DNA from: Blautia sp.
Lineage (GTDB): Bacteria; Bacillota; Clostridia; Lachnospirales; Lachnospiraceae
Length of the DNA stretch: 33,568 nt
Assembly (NCBI GenBank): GCA_030841965.1
Contig: JAUUSJ010000031.1
Coordinates: forward strand, 1-33,568
Direction of reading: 5' to 3'
Position numbers and translations under genes: made by a program. The notes beneath the pieces are model-generated. The model did not search any database. It was not told the origin of the DNA and saw nothing but the letters and a program-made list of their open reading frames with translations. Of the stretch, positions 25,352 through 33,481 are shown piece by piece. Position 1 is the first letter of the stretch. Each line of letters starts with the position of its first letter.

Positions 25352-26722
25352 TTACATCTTCAACGCCTGCACCACACTTCCATAGGCCGCCTCTTCCTCA
25401 TACTCCTGAACTCTCATCGGCATCTGAAATATCTCCTCTGCCATTTCCCGCATCAAAGCATTTCTTCGTATTCCGTTTCCAGAACCCACGAGATATTCTG
25501 CCCTTTTTCCTGTCACTTGACAGATTTCCTCATACATCTCATATAGTTCTTCCAAAATTCCTCTTATCATTCCGACTGTCATGGCACCGGGGACAAAGTT
25601 TTTCGTGCTAATCCCTGTTATACTTCCCCTCTCCTTCGGATGATTTCTCGTACCTGAAAACACAGTTTTTATTCTCCATGCCTCATCTATTTCATTGTTT
25701 TTTAAAAAAACTCTGGCTTGTTCTTCCATTAATTTATAGCTGTCTTTGTTCCTCTCTCCTCCAAACATTTCCACGATTTCTTGATAAAACTGCTCAAGCA
25801 TCGCATACGCTCTCCCACCGCATAAACTGGAGCCTACTACCAAATATTTGTCCAGACATGGTCTAATCTCAATAGAACCTTGACTCTTTAATTTTTCTTT
25901 ATGATAGCTAGTCGCTCCGACAGAAACTTGACTTCCCGTTCCAATATTGATAAGCACTGTATTTTCCAAATCCTGCACGGAACCTAAAACACTCGCCTGA
26001 TTATCCCCCATAGAAGCCACTACCTGGATTTCTTCTGGAATATCAATCTCCGCAGATATAGAATTTCTCACTGTCATCCCAATCACTTCATGAGATTGCA
26101 AAACCTCTGGGATAAAACTAGTATCCACTCCAATCTTTTCCAATTTTTCTCTCTCGAAATCTCCACTCTCCATATGAAAACAACCCCAACTCGCCGCCAT
26201 ATCCTTTGCGACAAACGCCTCTTTTCTCCCACAAAGCCTCATCGCAATATAGTCACTAATTGTAACTATTTTTCTCGCATCTTTTGGTATTTGTTTTGTT
26301 CTCTGCAAATAAAAATATGTCGTCAATCCATAGCCTGTAGCTGCTCCGCCCACTTCTCTTTTTAAAAATTGAGCGTAAGTTTCTGTTTTTTCCAAAGTTT
26401 GCATCCTCTCATCGCCACAGCCATCTTGCCATGTATAAAAAGGACTTACCGCTTGCCCCTCTTTATCTACAAAAATAATTCCATGCATCTGACCCGTCAT
26501 ACCAATGATATCTGGTCTTCCATATGCCCTTATCATTTTAGAAATAATCCTTGCCGTCACCTGCCATATTTTTTCTGCATCTTGTATTTTATGGAATTGC
26601 TCTCCACTATCCAAAAAAGCATGATGTGAAACTGTCTCACTTCCTACAAGTTTTCGTTCTATTCCCTCTACCATGACAACACTGATTGTCGTCGTGCCAA
26701 TATCGATTCCCATTCCTAACAT
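25352..26722 (-). CDS. FGGY-family carbohydrate kinase, sedoheptulokinase-like
   Basis: 456 aa. It phosphorylates a sugar or polyol with ATP in the cytoplasm. The ASKHA phosphate-1 loop GIDIGTTT is at residues 4-11. MTGQMHGI near 90 and SPFYTWQDG near 105 are the substrate-side motifs seen in sedoheptulokinases. INIGTGSQVSVG near 260, GGRAY and the C-terminal GSGNGIRRNALM complete the FGGY pattern. Xylulokinase is the main alternative. I place the start at 26722 (gaggatagagaaa upstream); two upstream in-frame ATGs would overlap the previous gene. It starts 11 nt after the stop of the AAA/PD-(D/E)XK gene and is probably co-transcribed with it, an odd pairing. Confidence 0.82.
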   Translation of the reverse strand: MLGMGIDIGTTTISVVMVEGIERKLVGSETVSHHAFLDSGEQFHKIQDAEKIWQVTARIISKMIRAYGRPDIIGMTGQMHGIIFVDKEGQAVSPFYTWQDGCGDERMQTLEKTETYAQFLKREVGGAATGYGLTTYFYLQRTKQIPKDARKIVTISDYIAMRLCGRKEAFVAKDMAASWGCFHMESGDFEREKLEKIGVDTSFIPEVLQSHEVIGMTVRNSISAEIDIPEEIQVVASMGDNQASVLGSVQDLENTVLINIGTGSQVSVGATSYHKEKLKSQGSIEIRPCLDKYLVVGSSLCGGRAYAMLEQFYQEIVEMFGGERNKDSYKLMEEQARVFLKNNEIDEAWRIKTVFSGTRNHPKERGSITGISTKNFVPGAMTVGMIRGILEELYEMYEEICQVTGKRAEYLVGSGNGIRRNALMREMAEEIFQMPMRVQEYEEEAAYGSVVQALKM

Positions 26723-26733
26723 TTTCTCTATCC

Positions 26734-28404
26734 TCATTTCTTCTGAAGCAAACACCGTTTCTTAAAAAAGGAAATACCATAACAGATAACCGTAGAGTAG
26801 TCATCCTCAAACTCCTCTGCATACATCCTATCATCTATCTGGTTAATCGCCCTCTCACAGTCTTTTGCCAATTCCTTCAAGGTTTTTGAATATTTTACTT
26901 CAAATATAGCTACGCGGTCGCCTATATAATCCTTTATAATAATACCACTGCGTCCCTCGCCATGTTCTTTATTGGATTCAATAATATAGCCTGCCCCTGC
27001 AAAAATCCCTGCAAAAAAAGCATGATAAAAATCTTCTTTATAATCGTGATAGCTAATCGTCCTACGCAATAATCTAGACATTTCTTCCGTTGCCCTTTTG
27101 GCATCTCCACTCCAAACTGCTGCAAATAGAGCCTTCCTATCCAACTGCTTCGTACTTGACTCAAACCAGCTCTTTATTGTCGTCTCGAAAATTTCCATAA
27201 TTTCTGCATTTGGAATAATCAGAGCAAGACTACTACTTGGCAATACTTTCTCTAATTCTACTTTTCTCATTCTTGTCAGATAACCTGTAAGATATAAAAT
27301 ACTCCATAAATTTTCCTCAGAAGATTTCAAATAATCATAGGTTAAATCTTCTTGTATTCTCTCAACAATATACCCACCCGCCAACAAAGTTTCCATCTTC
27401 TGTGTAATCGATTCACCTGAGAAATCAATAAACGCTCTGATAATAGCATTATCACTTGAATTTTTCCAATATCCTGCTGGCTTGGTCTCTGAATCTAAAA
27501 TTAAATCTTTTACATAGTTCATAACATCCCAAGGACAGTACACATCAAAATCTCCAAAATGGTATCCATCATACCATTTCTTTATTTCAGATGCATGACT
27601 TGTAAATCCCGTGACTTGTAAAAGCCTATCCACCTCCGCTTGGGTAAATCCAAAGTATTCATTTAATCTCGTATCCGAAATTGTGTCAGATACAAAATTA
27701 TTCGTTCCCGTAAAAACGCTTTCCTTTGCTATACGCAGACATCCTGTAATAACCGCAAATTTAAGTGCATTATTGTCTTTGATAACCTGCATAAGACTTT
27801 TGATGATATCAAGCATTTCCATATAATAGCCTTTTTCGCTTGCCTTTGCCAAAGGAACATCATACTCATCTATAAGCAATATGACCTGCTTTCCGTAATA
27901 GGAAGACATAAGTTGCGTAATTTTTAATAGACTATTTCCCACTTCCTCTATCGATGCCTTCTTAGCTGCAATTCTATCAAAAAGCTCTTTGTCATAAATA
28001 TTGGTCGTATCACTGTCTAAGAGATAAAGATGTTGTTTATACAGTTCAGAAATCACCGCAACTAATCTTGAATATGCCACATCAAAGCTTATCCCATCTA
28101 CCCCTTTAAAAGATAAAAATAATGTCGGATATTGATTTCTCCAATTCTTACATAGCTCTTTATTCCTTGCCACCAAAAGACCTTCAAATAAATTTTCACT
28201 ATCCTTTTGAATATCAAAAAACTCCGCCAACATACTCATATTTATCGTTTTGCCAAAGCGGCGAGGACGAGTAATCAATGTGACTTTGGTACTTCTGGTA
28301 CGCAAAATTTCTTCAATTAGACCTGATTTATCAATATAATAATATCCTTCTTTTCTTATCTCTGCAAAACTCGATGTCCCAACAGGAATATTTACTTCAC
28401 TCAC
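26734..28404 (-). CDS. AAA-ATPase-like / PD-(D/E)XK superfamily protein, paralogue 2
   Basis: 556 aa, paralogue of the gene at 6523-8211. The P-loop TRPRRFGKT (about 45-53) and Walker B LLIDEYD (about 175) are intact. In the nuclease-like domain the E-x-K is kept (FEVKYSK), but the Asp of the GRSD motif is Gly here (GRSGIIIKD), so catalysis may be lost. I place the start at the GTG at 28404: aggggag lies at proper distance and the protein then aligns residue for residue with paralogue 1 (x-E-x-NIPVG). The GTG 9 nt further upstream would have no spacing from that site. The kinase gene follows after 11 nt. Confidence 0.86.
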   Translation of the reverse strand: MSEVNIPVGTSSFAEIRKEGYYYIDKSGLIEEILRTRSTKVTLITRPRRFGKTINMSMLAEFFDIQKDSENLFEGLLVARNKELCKNWRNQYPTLFLSFKGVDGISFDVAYSRLVAVISELYKQHLYLLDSDTTNIYDKELFDRIAAKKASIEEVGNSLLKITQLMSSYYGKQVILLIDEYDVPLAKASEKGYYMEMLDIIKSLMQVIKDNNALKFAVITGCLRIAKESVFTGTNNFVSDTISDTRLNEYFGFTQAEVDRLLQVTGFTSHASEIKKWYDGYHFGDFDVYCPWDVMNYVKDLILDSETKPAGYWKNSSDNAIIRAFIDFSGESITQKMETLLAGGYIVERIQEDLTYDYLKSSEENLWSILYLTGYLTRMRKVELEKVLPSSSLALIIPNAEIMEIFETTIKSWFESSTKQLDRKALFAAVWSGDAKRATEEMSRLLRRTISYHDYKEDFYHAFFAGIFAGAGYIIESNKEHGEGRSGIIIKDYIGDRVAIFEVKYSKTLKELAKDCERAINQIDDRMYAEEFEDDYSTVICYGISFFKKRCLLQKK

Positions 28405-28480
28405 TGCCCTCACTCCCCTTTTTCATATCCTCTCGCATCAAAAATACAATGCAAAATGCATTTCTTCTATTTTTTCATTC

Positions 28481-28509
28481 ATTTTAACATAGGCATAGTA
28501 CTTTCGCAA
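28481..28509 (-). promoter_or_regulatory. Candidate promoter of AAA/PD-(D/E)XK paralogue 2
   Basis: On the minus strand, TTGCGA (28504-28509), a 17-nt spacer and TAAAAT (28481-28486) lie about 75 nt ahead of the GTG start. The match is moderate and was placed by eye. Confidence 0.4.
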
Positions 28510-28689
28510 GTGCGTTCTAAATTTGGGAAATTCTTTTTATTTTTATAAGGGCAACTAATACATAGACTACATAGTTTCAATGTGAGTTCCCTGGTTTTCT
28601 GGTTTTTTATTTACAAAAATTTTATCAAAGAAGCTCCTAAAACCTCTTGCTTTGATTATGGGGAGTGTTAAGCTATCATCATAACTATA

Positions 28690-29035
28690 GATATTATACT
28701 ATAGATATGTCTTTGCGGGCGTTTTCCATTGTTTAGACTTTTTAACCATAATGATACAGATATTTTACGAGCGTTTTCTATTATTTAAACTTTTTAACCG
28801 TAATGGTATAGATATTTTGCGGGTGTTTTTTATTATTTGGATTTTTCAACCGTAATGATAGACATATTTTTACGGTCATTTTCCACTATTTTAACTTTTC
28901 AACTGTAATCATGGTCATGTTCTTACAGGAGGTTTTCACTATTTTAATTTTTTAACCGTAACTATGGTCTTGTTCTTACAGGAAATTTCTATTATTTTAA
29001 TTTTTCAACTGTAATCATAGCTATATTCCTACATT
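28690..29035. repeat. Degenerate tandem array, 52-53-bp unit, about six copies
   Basis: The anchor aacYgtaatSat recurs at 28744, 28796, 28848, 28901, 28954 and 29007, a steady period of 52-53 nt, each preceded by a Y-rich ctattttaacttttt-like segment and followed by a gatattttgcggg-like segment. Units differ throughout, without the constant-repeat/variable-spacer split of a CRISPR array. The surrounding spacer (28414-29195) is AT-rich; I find no gene in it. Function unknown. Confidence 0.8.
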
Positions 29036-29195
29036 TGCTTTTAGATAGTTTTGTCATTTCAATTATCAGTCTATAAATTTAGGCTTTTTTAGAAAAATAA
29101 AGAAATACAGAAAATTTTGAATATCCAATATTTTTCTAATATTCGATAAACTATCTTATCTCCACACTTCCTCTATAAATTCTTAGTATCTAATG

Positions 29196-29458
29196 TTTCT
29201 CCAATACCCAGCCAAGAGAGGAGGCAGGTATATGCCCAACAAACGATAGAGAGTGGAGCGATTTTTCGATATACTTAGCTTTGCCGCTGGAGCACTGCCC
29301 CCGTGCCGAAGGCGCGAGTTTGCGGGAGGCGGCAAAAATCAGCGTATGTCGAAAAATCGTGGGAACGAACGTGTTTGAAGGGCATATACCTGCCTCCTCT
29401 CTTAGCGTCTGTCCTCATTCCCCCACTTATTCCTCTCTTCGCTGTGTATTGGCAAAAC
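29196..29458 (+). repeat. Long-hairpin element, copy C, with extra end
   Basis: The arms at 29218-29244 and 29373-29399 match at 25 of 27 positions (two adjacent mismatches). The core is conserved, with the covarying pair gcgatttttcg / cgaaaaatcg. End 2 is at 29400-29410. About 30 nt later a second, inverted end 1 (ctctcttcgctgtgtattgg, 29433 on, then caaaac) appears, so both outer edges carry end-1 sequence. Confidence 0.9.
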
Positions 29459-29487
29459 ACTTAAAAATTTTACGATATCCTGAATAG

Positions 29488-29518
29488 GCAAAAGGCCATC
29501 ACATAATGTGATAGCCTT
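29488..29518 (-). terminator. garD terminator
   Basis: On the minus strand, aaggctatcacat pairs with atgtgatggcctt over 13 bp (one G-U), 80 nt past the garD stop, followed by a short T run (ttttgcct). On the plus strand the same site has an A-C mismatch, which favours minus-strand use. Confidence 0.65.
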
Positions 29519-29545
29519 CGCCAATTTTTCTATTTTATTATACAT

Positions 29546-29580
29546 GATACCAGGGTCAAAAGACCTTTTGAGCCCAACAT
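29546..29580. repeat. Small palindromic repeat, copy 3 (short form)
   Basis: On the minus strand, gggctcaaaag / cttttgaccc pair with one bulge and end in tgaccctggtatc, the shared 3' motif of the family at 6315-6382 and 31281-31354. The inner hairpin is missing. It lies 17 nt past the garD stop. Confidence 0.6.
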
Positions 29581-29597
29581 CATCTTATACATATATT

Positions 29598-31118
29598 TTA
29601 TGTAATCGGAGCTGGATTAAAGATGCACATATCGTTATGGAAACCATACTTATCGCTATATGGCTCTTTTACTCCACTTGCGACATCCAAAATAAATTCA
29701 AATATTTCCGTTCCGACATCTGCAATTGTCTTCTCGCCTGTTGCGACATCTCCTGCTGAGATATCAATTAAATCAAACCAATGCTCCTTCATCTCATTTC
29801 GACTACAGACTTTGATAACTGGGCTGATATCCAAACCATAAGGAGTTCCTCGTCCTGTCATAAATACTTGTAGACCGATGCCACTGGCAACCTGACATGG
29901 ACCACAGACGATATCACTCGCTGGTGTGGCTGCATAGATGAGGCCATGCTTTGTTGGTTTCTCTGCTGGAGAGAGTACTTCCACAATCTGACTCGTGCCG
30001 CTCTTTGCGATACTTCCCATCGCCTTCTCAACGATATTCGCGAGGCCACCCTTTTTATTGCCAGGAGTTGGGTTTGCATCTCTGTCAACACCGCCCTCTT
30101 CTAGATATTTATCATACCATTTCATCTCTTGAGCTAATCGGTCTCTCGTATAGGCATCTGGACATCTCGCTGCCAACATATGTACACCATCTCTCACCTC
30201 AGTTACCTCACTAAACATAACTGTGGCTCCACCTCGAACAAGCATATCCGCCGCATAACCTGCGCTTGGATTGGCTGAGACACCAGAAAATGCGTCACTA
30301 CCCCCGCACTGCATTCCGACAAGCAAATCGCTGAGTGGGAGTTCCTCCCTCGTTCTCTTGTTCAATTTCTGTAATTTCTTATCTGCCATCTCTAAAATTG
30401 CATTCATCATCGCATCATGTCCTGCATAATCTTGCAATGTCAATACATTTTCAGGGGTAATATCTTCCGGTGGAAGTACACGGTCATAAGTCAATTTCTC
30501 ACATCCCAGACCAACTACCATAATCTCACCGCCAAAGTTTGGATGACGAATCACATTTGTGATAGCTCGAATTGGAATGTAGGCAAGTGGCGCATTGATT
30601 GCAACTCCACAGCCATAAGGATGTGTCACAGCGACAACACCGTCCACATTTGGATACTTCGGCAAAAGCTCTTTTTTAATTCGCTCCACTGCCACTTTCA
30701 GCACACCTGCTGCACACTGAACTGTCGTGACAATACCGAGTAAATTCCTCGTCGCCGCAGGTCCCTCTTCATTTTTATATCCCATCCAAGTTGTGCGAGT
30801 CGGCATTGGAAGCTCCTCAAATGGGACAAGATTAGTGCCAAACTCCATATTATCGACAGATGGACTCTCTGGCAACTCCAACATATGCTCATTAATCCAA
30901 GAACCCTTCTTAATCGGATTAATCGCATAGCCAAGAACAACACCGTAACGAATAATCTCGCCGCCAGCTGGAATATCCACTAAAGCAACTTTATGCGCCT
31001 GTGGAATATCTTCATTTACAGTCAAACCTTCCATAATCTCGGTTCCAGCAGCCACGTCTTGAACAACGACAACAACATTATCTTGCTCTTTAATCTTGAC
31101 ATACTTACGTTTCTCCAT
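29598..31118 (-). CDS. garD: Galactarate dehydratase
   Basis: 506 aa. It dehydrates galactarate (meso-galactaric acid) to 5-dehydro-4-deoxy-glucarate, the first step of galactarate use, in the cytoplasm. The UxaA/GarD family is recognised by the N-terminal SAF-like part (HKVALVDIPAGGEIIRYG near 42-60) and the long conserved catalytic part: HPYGCGVAINAP, GLGCEKL, VGMQCGGSDAFSGV near 265-280, MFSEVTEVRDG, TPGNKKGGLANIVEKAMGS, YAATPASDIVCG, and the C-terminal end FNPAPIT. The match to E. coli GarD as I remember it is strong throughout; altronate dehydratase is the weaker alternative. The start has aggaggaaactt upstream. It is divergent from a LysR gene. No other galactarate-pathway gene is in the window. 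Confidence 0.93.
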   Translation of the reverse strand: MEKRKYVKIKEQDNVVVVVQDVAAGTEIMEGLTVNEDIPQAHKVALVDIPAGGEIIRYGVVLGYAINPIKKGSWINEHMLELPESPSVDNMEFGTNLVPFEELPMPTRTTWMGYKNEEGPAATRNLLGIVTTVQCAAGVLKVAVERIKKELLPKYPNVDGVVAVTHPYGCGVAINAPLAYIPIRAITNVIRHPNFGGEIMVVGLGCEKLTYDRVLPPEDITPENVLTLQDYAGHDAMMNAILEMADKKLQKLNKRTREELPLSDLLVGMQCGGSDAFSGVSANPSAGYAADMLVRGGATVMFSEVTEVRDGVHMLAARCPDAYTRDRLAQEMKWYDKYLEEGGVDRDANPTPGNKKGGLANIVEKAMGSIAKSGTSQIVEVLSPAEKPTKHGLIYAATPASDIVCGPCQVASGIGLQVFMTGRGTPYGLDISPVIKVCSRNEMKEHWFDLIDISAGDVATGEKTIADVGTEIFEFILDVASGVKEPYSDKYGFHNDMCIFNPAPIT

Positions 31119-31159
31119 AAGTTTCCTCCTTCTAGAATTTCTTTCCTCTTAATAATAAT

Positions 31160-31227
31160 ATTTTATCATGAGCAATCTCTAATGTAAAATTTTAAATATT
31201 TTGATATCTCTAAATTTTTATTTGAGA
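31160..31227 (-). promoter_or_regulatory. garD promoter and candidate LysR site
   Basis: On the minus strand, -35 TTACAT (31182-31187), a 16-nt spacer and -10 TAAAAT (31160-31165). Upstream, tctctaaatttttatttgag (31207-31226, symmetry completed by a at 31227) is an imperfect inverted repeat centred near -64 from the predicted start, where LysR activators usually have their recognition site. Inferred by eye. Confidence 0.4.
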
Positions 31228-31280
31228 ACTATTGTTTTCACAGACCTTTTGTTCTATACTATTATAAAAATCATGTTTTT

Positions 31281-31354
31281 GGCGGGTTCCAAGTTCACAA
31301 ATCCTCTTGCAAGCAAACTTGCATCGGATTTTAGACCTTTTGACCCTGGTATCA
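31281..31354. repeat. Small palindromic repeat, copy 2
   Basis: Aligns with 6315-6382 over its whole length: cctcttgcaagcaaacttgc in the centre and ttttgaccctggtatca at the 3' end. Nested inverted repeats (aaatcc / ggattt; caag-caaa-cttg) suggest a folded form. Confidence 0.7.
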
Positions 31355-31369
31355 AATCATTGATATTAT

Positions 31370-31630
31370 GCCTCTCCAATACACAGCCGAAAGAGCAAAC
31401 AGGTATCTGCTCCAAAAACGATAGAGAGTGGAGCGATTTTTCGATATACTTAGCTTTGCCGCTGGAGCACTGTCTGAGCGCCGTAGGTGCGAGTTTGCGG
31501 GAAGCGGCAAAAATCGGCGTATGTCGAAAAATCGTGGGAACGAACGTGTTTTTGGAGCAGATACCTGTTTGCTCTTTCGGCGTCTGGGCGTCTCATCGTC
31601 TCATTATCTCATCGTCTCATCTCTCATCCA
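31370..31630 (+). repeat. Long-hairpin element, copy D, with cgtctcat tail
   Basis: The longest perfect arms of the five copies: 34 bp, 31386-31419 with 31548-31581, including the variable 27-nt part (31393-31419 / 31548-31574). The apex is gcgcc-gta-ggtgc, a compensatory version of gtgcc-gaa-ggcgc in copies B and C. End 2 (cggcgtct) runs into a degenerate run of cgtctcat-like units to about 31630, ending just before the ribosome binding site of the LysR gene. Confidence 0.92.
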
Positions 31631-31648
31631 ATTTAAAGGAGGAAAAAA

Positions 31649-32566
31649 ATGGATACAAAACAAATCGAATATATTTTAAAAATAGCAGAAGAAAAAAATA
31701 TTACAAGGGCAGCAGAAAAATTACATATCACTCAACCTGCCTTAAACCAGCAGCTATTACGTCTCGAGAGGAATCTCGGTCTTCCCTTATTTTACCGCTC
31801 GAGAACAGATTGCCACCCCACAGAAGCTGGAGAAATTTATTTAGAAAATGCCAGAAAAATGTTGATGATAAAAAAAGATACCTATCGCATTCTAGAAGAT
31901 ATGGCAGTGAATCAAAAAAATCAACTGTCGATTGGTTTCACGCCCGGCAGGGGAGTCGCCATGTTCTCCCATGTCTACCCAAAGTTTCACCAAAAATATT
32001 TAAATATTACTGTTATGCCTCATGAATTAAGCGTAAAAAAACAGCAGCCCCTTATCGCATGTGGAGAATTAGATATCGGATTTCAGACAATCTGCGACAG
32101 TCAAAAAACAACCGACGATTATGCTTTCATCGGTTTTGAGGAAATATATTTATGCATTCCCTCAAGACATCCCCTCAGCCAAAAAGCAGATAAAAATTTC
32201 TGTCAGGAATTAGAGCTTAAGGAACTTCAAAATGAGCCCTTCGTCCTCATGTACAAGGAATCCACTATACGTCAAATTTTAGATTCTCTTTTTGCCGAGG
32301 CAGGTTTCCAGCCAAATATCTTATTTGAGACAGCAAATAATGCGACTATCTTATCTATGATTCGCAATGAACTTTGCTGCGGCTTGATTCCCGCCTATTA
32401 TTTACAAGTATCGGATTTAGAGGGAATTACCTGTTTTTCCCTGGCTTCTCATCCGACAATAGAGTTAACTGCCTCTTTTCGCAAAAATATGTATCTCTCC
32501 AAGGCAGCACGCTATTTTATTAAACTGGCATCTGACTATTGGAATGGTCTTCCCTCTCTTATCTAA
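31649..32566 (+). CDS. LysR-family transcriptional regulator, CynR/CbbR-like
   Basis: 305 aa. The N-terminal winged HTH (IEYILKIAEEKNITRAAEKL, ITQPALNQQLLRLE, GLPLFYRS) is followed by the effector-binding domain (LSIGFTPGRG near 90; later LDIGFQTI and FVLMYKEST). The start is supported by aaaggaggaaaaaa. It is divergent from garD, so control of galactarate use in response to galactarate or a related sugar acid is the natural inference. Hairpin element D and its tail lie between the two genes and end right at this gene's ribosome binding site, so its own promoter must be in or beyond the element. It is convergent with the ZIP gene. Confidence 0.9.
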   Translation: MDTKQIEYILKIAEEKNITRAAEKLHITQPALNQQLLRLERNLGLPLFYRSRTDCHPTEAGEIYLENARKMLMIKKDTYRILEDMAVNQKNQLSIGFTPGRGVAMFSHVYPKFHQKYLNITVMPHELSVKKQQPLIACGELDIGFQTICDSQKTTDDYAFIGFEEIYLCIPSRHPLSQKADKNFCQELELKELQNEPFVLMYKESTIRQILDSLFAEAGFQPNILFETANNATILSMIRNELCCGLIPAYYLQVSDLEGITCFSLASHPTIELTASFRKNMYLSKAARYFIKLASDYWNGLPSLI

Positions 32567-32633
32567 GCTATCGTCTTACTAATTTCTCATAGCTTGATAT
32601 AAGAATAGAACGAATAGTCAGACACCATTTCCA

Positions 32634-33410
32634 TCACCCGAGGGCAACATCTAGAATCATCATGAGAACAAATCCTATTGCAACTCCTATTGTTCCAATA
32701 TTGCTATGTTCTCCCGCCTGTGATTCTGGGATTAATTCTTCCACGACGACATAAATCATGGCTCCTGCGGCGAAGGATAAGAGGTATGGAAGAATCACTA
32801 CAATCTGGTTCGCCAAAATAACGGTAATGATCGCAGATATTGGCTCCACAATTCCAGATAAAACACCGTAGGCAAATGCTCGCCTTTTTGATATTCCCTC
32901 TCCTTTAAGAGGCATAGAGATAATAGCTCCCTCTGGAAAGTTTTGAATTGCAATACCGAGAGAGAGAGTTATTGCTCCCGCTATTGTGATGCTTGTATTT
33001 TGCATCTGTGCTCCCGCTAAGGTCACTCCAACTGCCATTCCTTCTGGAATATTGTGAAGAGTAACAGCCAAAATCAGCATTGTTGTCTTTGATAGCTTCG
33101 CTTTTATCCCCTCTGGTTTTTCACTCTCTAAATGCAGATGAGGGATAAACGTATCCAGTAGAAGTAAAAAAAAGATGCCCGCCAAAAATCCTACTGCTGC
33201 TGGAATCCAGGATATTTTTCCCTGCTCTGTGGCCATATCTATCGAAGGGATAATCAATGACCATACAGATGCCGCAATCATCACTCCTGATGCGAATCCC
33301 AAAAGGGCTTTTTCTACTTGCATATCGATTTTTTGCTTCATGAAAAATACCATTGCTGCTCCGAGCGATGTGCCTAGAAATGGCATTCCTATTACAAATA
33401 TTTGTTGCAT
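32634..33410 (-). CDS. ZIP-family divalent metal transporter, GufA/ZupT-like
   Basis: 258 aa, an integral membrane protein with about eight helices that probably imports Zn2+ or another divalent metal. The two metal-binding motifs of the family are present: HNIPEGMAVGV near 140 and QNFPEGAIISMPL near 175, with a further E in VVVEELIPESQAG near 225. A short His-containing loop (DTFIPHLHLESEKPEG) lies between helices 3 and 4, as in ZIP proteins. I start at 33410 (aggtgatttt upstream); a longer in-frame reading would run into hairpin element E. It stands alone with no metal-regulator gene in view. Confidence 0.88.
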   Translation of the reverse strand: MQQIFVIGMPFLGTSLGAAMVFFMKQKIDMQVEKALLGFASGVMIAASVWSLIIPSIDMATEQGKISWIPAAVGFLAGIFFLLLLDTFIPHLHLESEKPEGIKAKLSKTTMLILAVTLHNIPEGMAVGVTLAGAQMQNTSITIAGAITLSLGIAIQNFPEGAIISMPLKGEGISKRRAFAYGVLSGIVEPISAIITVILANQIVVILPYLLSFAAGAMIYVVVEELIPESQAGEHSNIGTIGVAIGFVLMMILDVALG

Positions 33411-33481
33411 AAAATCACCTGTCTTTCTCTCTATTATTATAATCTCCTTGAGTATATTTTGTGATTCTTTTTGATGGGGAC

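Noticed and set aside
28690..29035. CRISPR array
   Set aside because: Units vary along their whole length, with no constant repeat and unique spacers, and no cas gene is present.
31201..32025. 274-residue plus-strand frame overlapping the LysR gene
   Set aside because: It runs through repeats and then overlaps the true LysR gene in another frame, without family resemblance or ribosome binding site.
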